Shown here in pieces: positions 41,936 to 41,979 of a DNA stretch of 41,979 nt. The DNA comes from a virus: positions 1-41,979 of IMG/VR virus record IMGVR_UViG_3300020205_003344, one strand, 5' to 3'. The notes beneath the pieces are model-generated. The model worked only from the letters and a program-made list of their open reading frames with translations. It did not search any database and had not been told where the DNA came from. The translations under genes were made by a program, and so were the position numbers. The number at the start of each line of letters is the position of its first letter. The stretch's first letter is position 1.

Positions 41936-41979
41936 ATGAACATAGAAGTATTTTGCGATGGAGCATCTAGAGGACAGGG
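41936..41979 (+). CDS. Ribonuclease HI (3' partial)
   Basis: Only the first 14 codons are in the window, but they read MNIEVFCDGASRGQG, the 'i-e-v-y-x-D-G-a-s-r-G-n-p-G' start of RNase HI, with the first catalytic Asp in D-G-A. RNase HI removes the RNA strand of RNA:DNA hybrids, including primer RNA laid by the primase. An in-frame stop at 41909-41911 makes ATG 41936 the only possible ATG start. The rest lies beyond the right edge. Confidence 0.75.
   Translation, partial: MNIEVFCDGASRGQ

Noticed and set aside
1-41979. CRISPR arrays, insertion sequences, integrase or attachment sites
   Set aside because: No spaced direct repeats, transposase or integrase motifs, or paired long repeats were seen, so I report none.

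Overview
The window is a gene-dense, AT-rich stretch (about one third G+C by eye) of a tailed-phage genome. Almost every gene lies on the + strand. Genes are packed with 1-30 nt overlaps (TAATG, ATGA, GTGA junctions), and both edges cut through genes. A baseplate J / gp6-type wedge protein points to a contractile-tailed (myovirus) particle. Several features point, by inference, to an actinobacterial host: an r1t-like holin, a DUF7427-like small membrane protein, an MSMEG_6728-type protein, a class II ribonucleotide reductase, a DnaE with a metal-binding PHP domain, and promoter spacing that predicts leaderless mRNAs. The low G+C would fit a low-GC aquatic actinobacterium. The gene set recalls large mycobacteriophage myoviruses of the Bxz1/Myrna type, but that comparison is from memory.

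Region 1 (1-19864) is a tail/baseplate operon. It holds the end of the J-like wedge protein and then very large beta-rich proteins of 1522, 1817, 871, 812, 710, 131 and 421 aa. The 1522-aa protein has about twenty Thr-Pro tripeptides and Ig-like modules. The 1817-aa protein carries a peptidoglycan-binding domain. Region 2 (19865-21017) holds a repeat-containing protein with a strong ribosome site and two small membrane proteins (a DUF7427-like protein and a holin). No endolysin is visible. A short island (21018-21176) with an extended -10 promoter and a terminator hairpin separates this from the next operon.

Region 3 (21177-28004) is nucleotide metabolism and accessory genes: an unknown protein, an adenosylcobalamin-type ribonucleotide reductase, ThyX, several tiny genes, a family 2 glycosyltransferase, a staphylococcal-nuclease-like protein, an MSMEG_6728/DNA-glycosylase-like protein, a nucleoside deoxyribosyltransferase-like protein and a GC-richer 63-aa gene, closed by a strong terminator. 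Region 4 (28092-39412) has two more glycosyltransferase-like genes and then the replication block: VSR/DUF559-like nuclease, DnaB-like helicase, a degenerate Fe-S PD-(D/E)XK protein, an HD hydrolase, an archaeo-eukaryotic-type primase, a zinc-ribbon protein, a DnaE polymerase, small zinc or acidic proteins and a RecB-like Fe-S nuclease.

Region 5 (39413-41979) is a control node. A bidirectional terminator and a divergent promoter pair built around ATGCAA-N6-TTGCAT flank the only convincing minus-strand gene, a small acidic protein predicted to be translated from a leaderless mRNA. The rightward promoter drives a PD-(D/E)XK nuclease, a sigma factor, an alpha-helical protein, a small protein and the start of RNase HI. 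Together the genes make dNTPs, replicate and process DNA, probably redirect transcription through the sigma factor, and build a large, possibly glycosylated tail apparatus. The least explained parts are the 39.6-kb control node, the promoter-leader-hairpin island at 21 kb, the Thr-Pro-rich tail protein and the unusual replisome.
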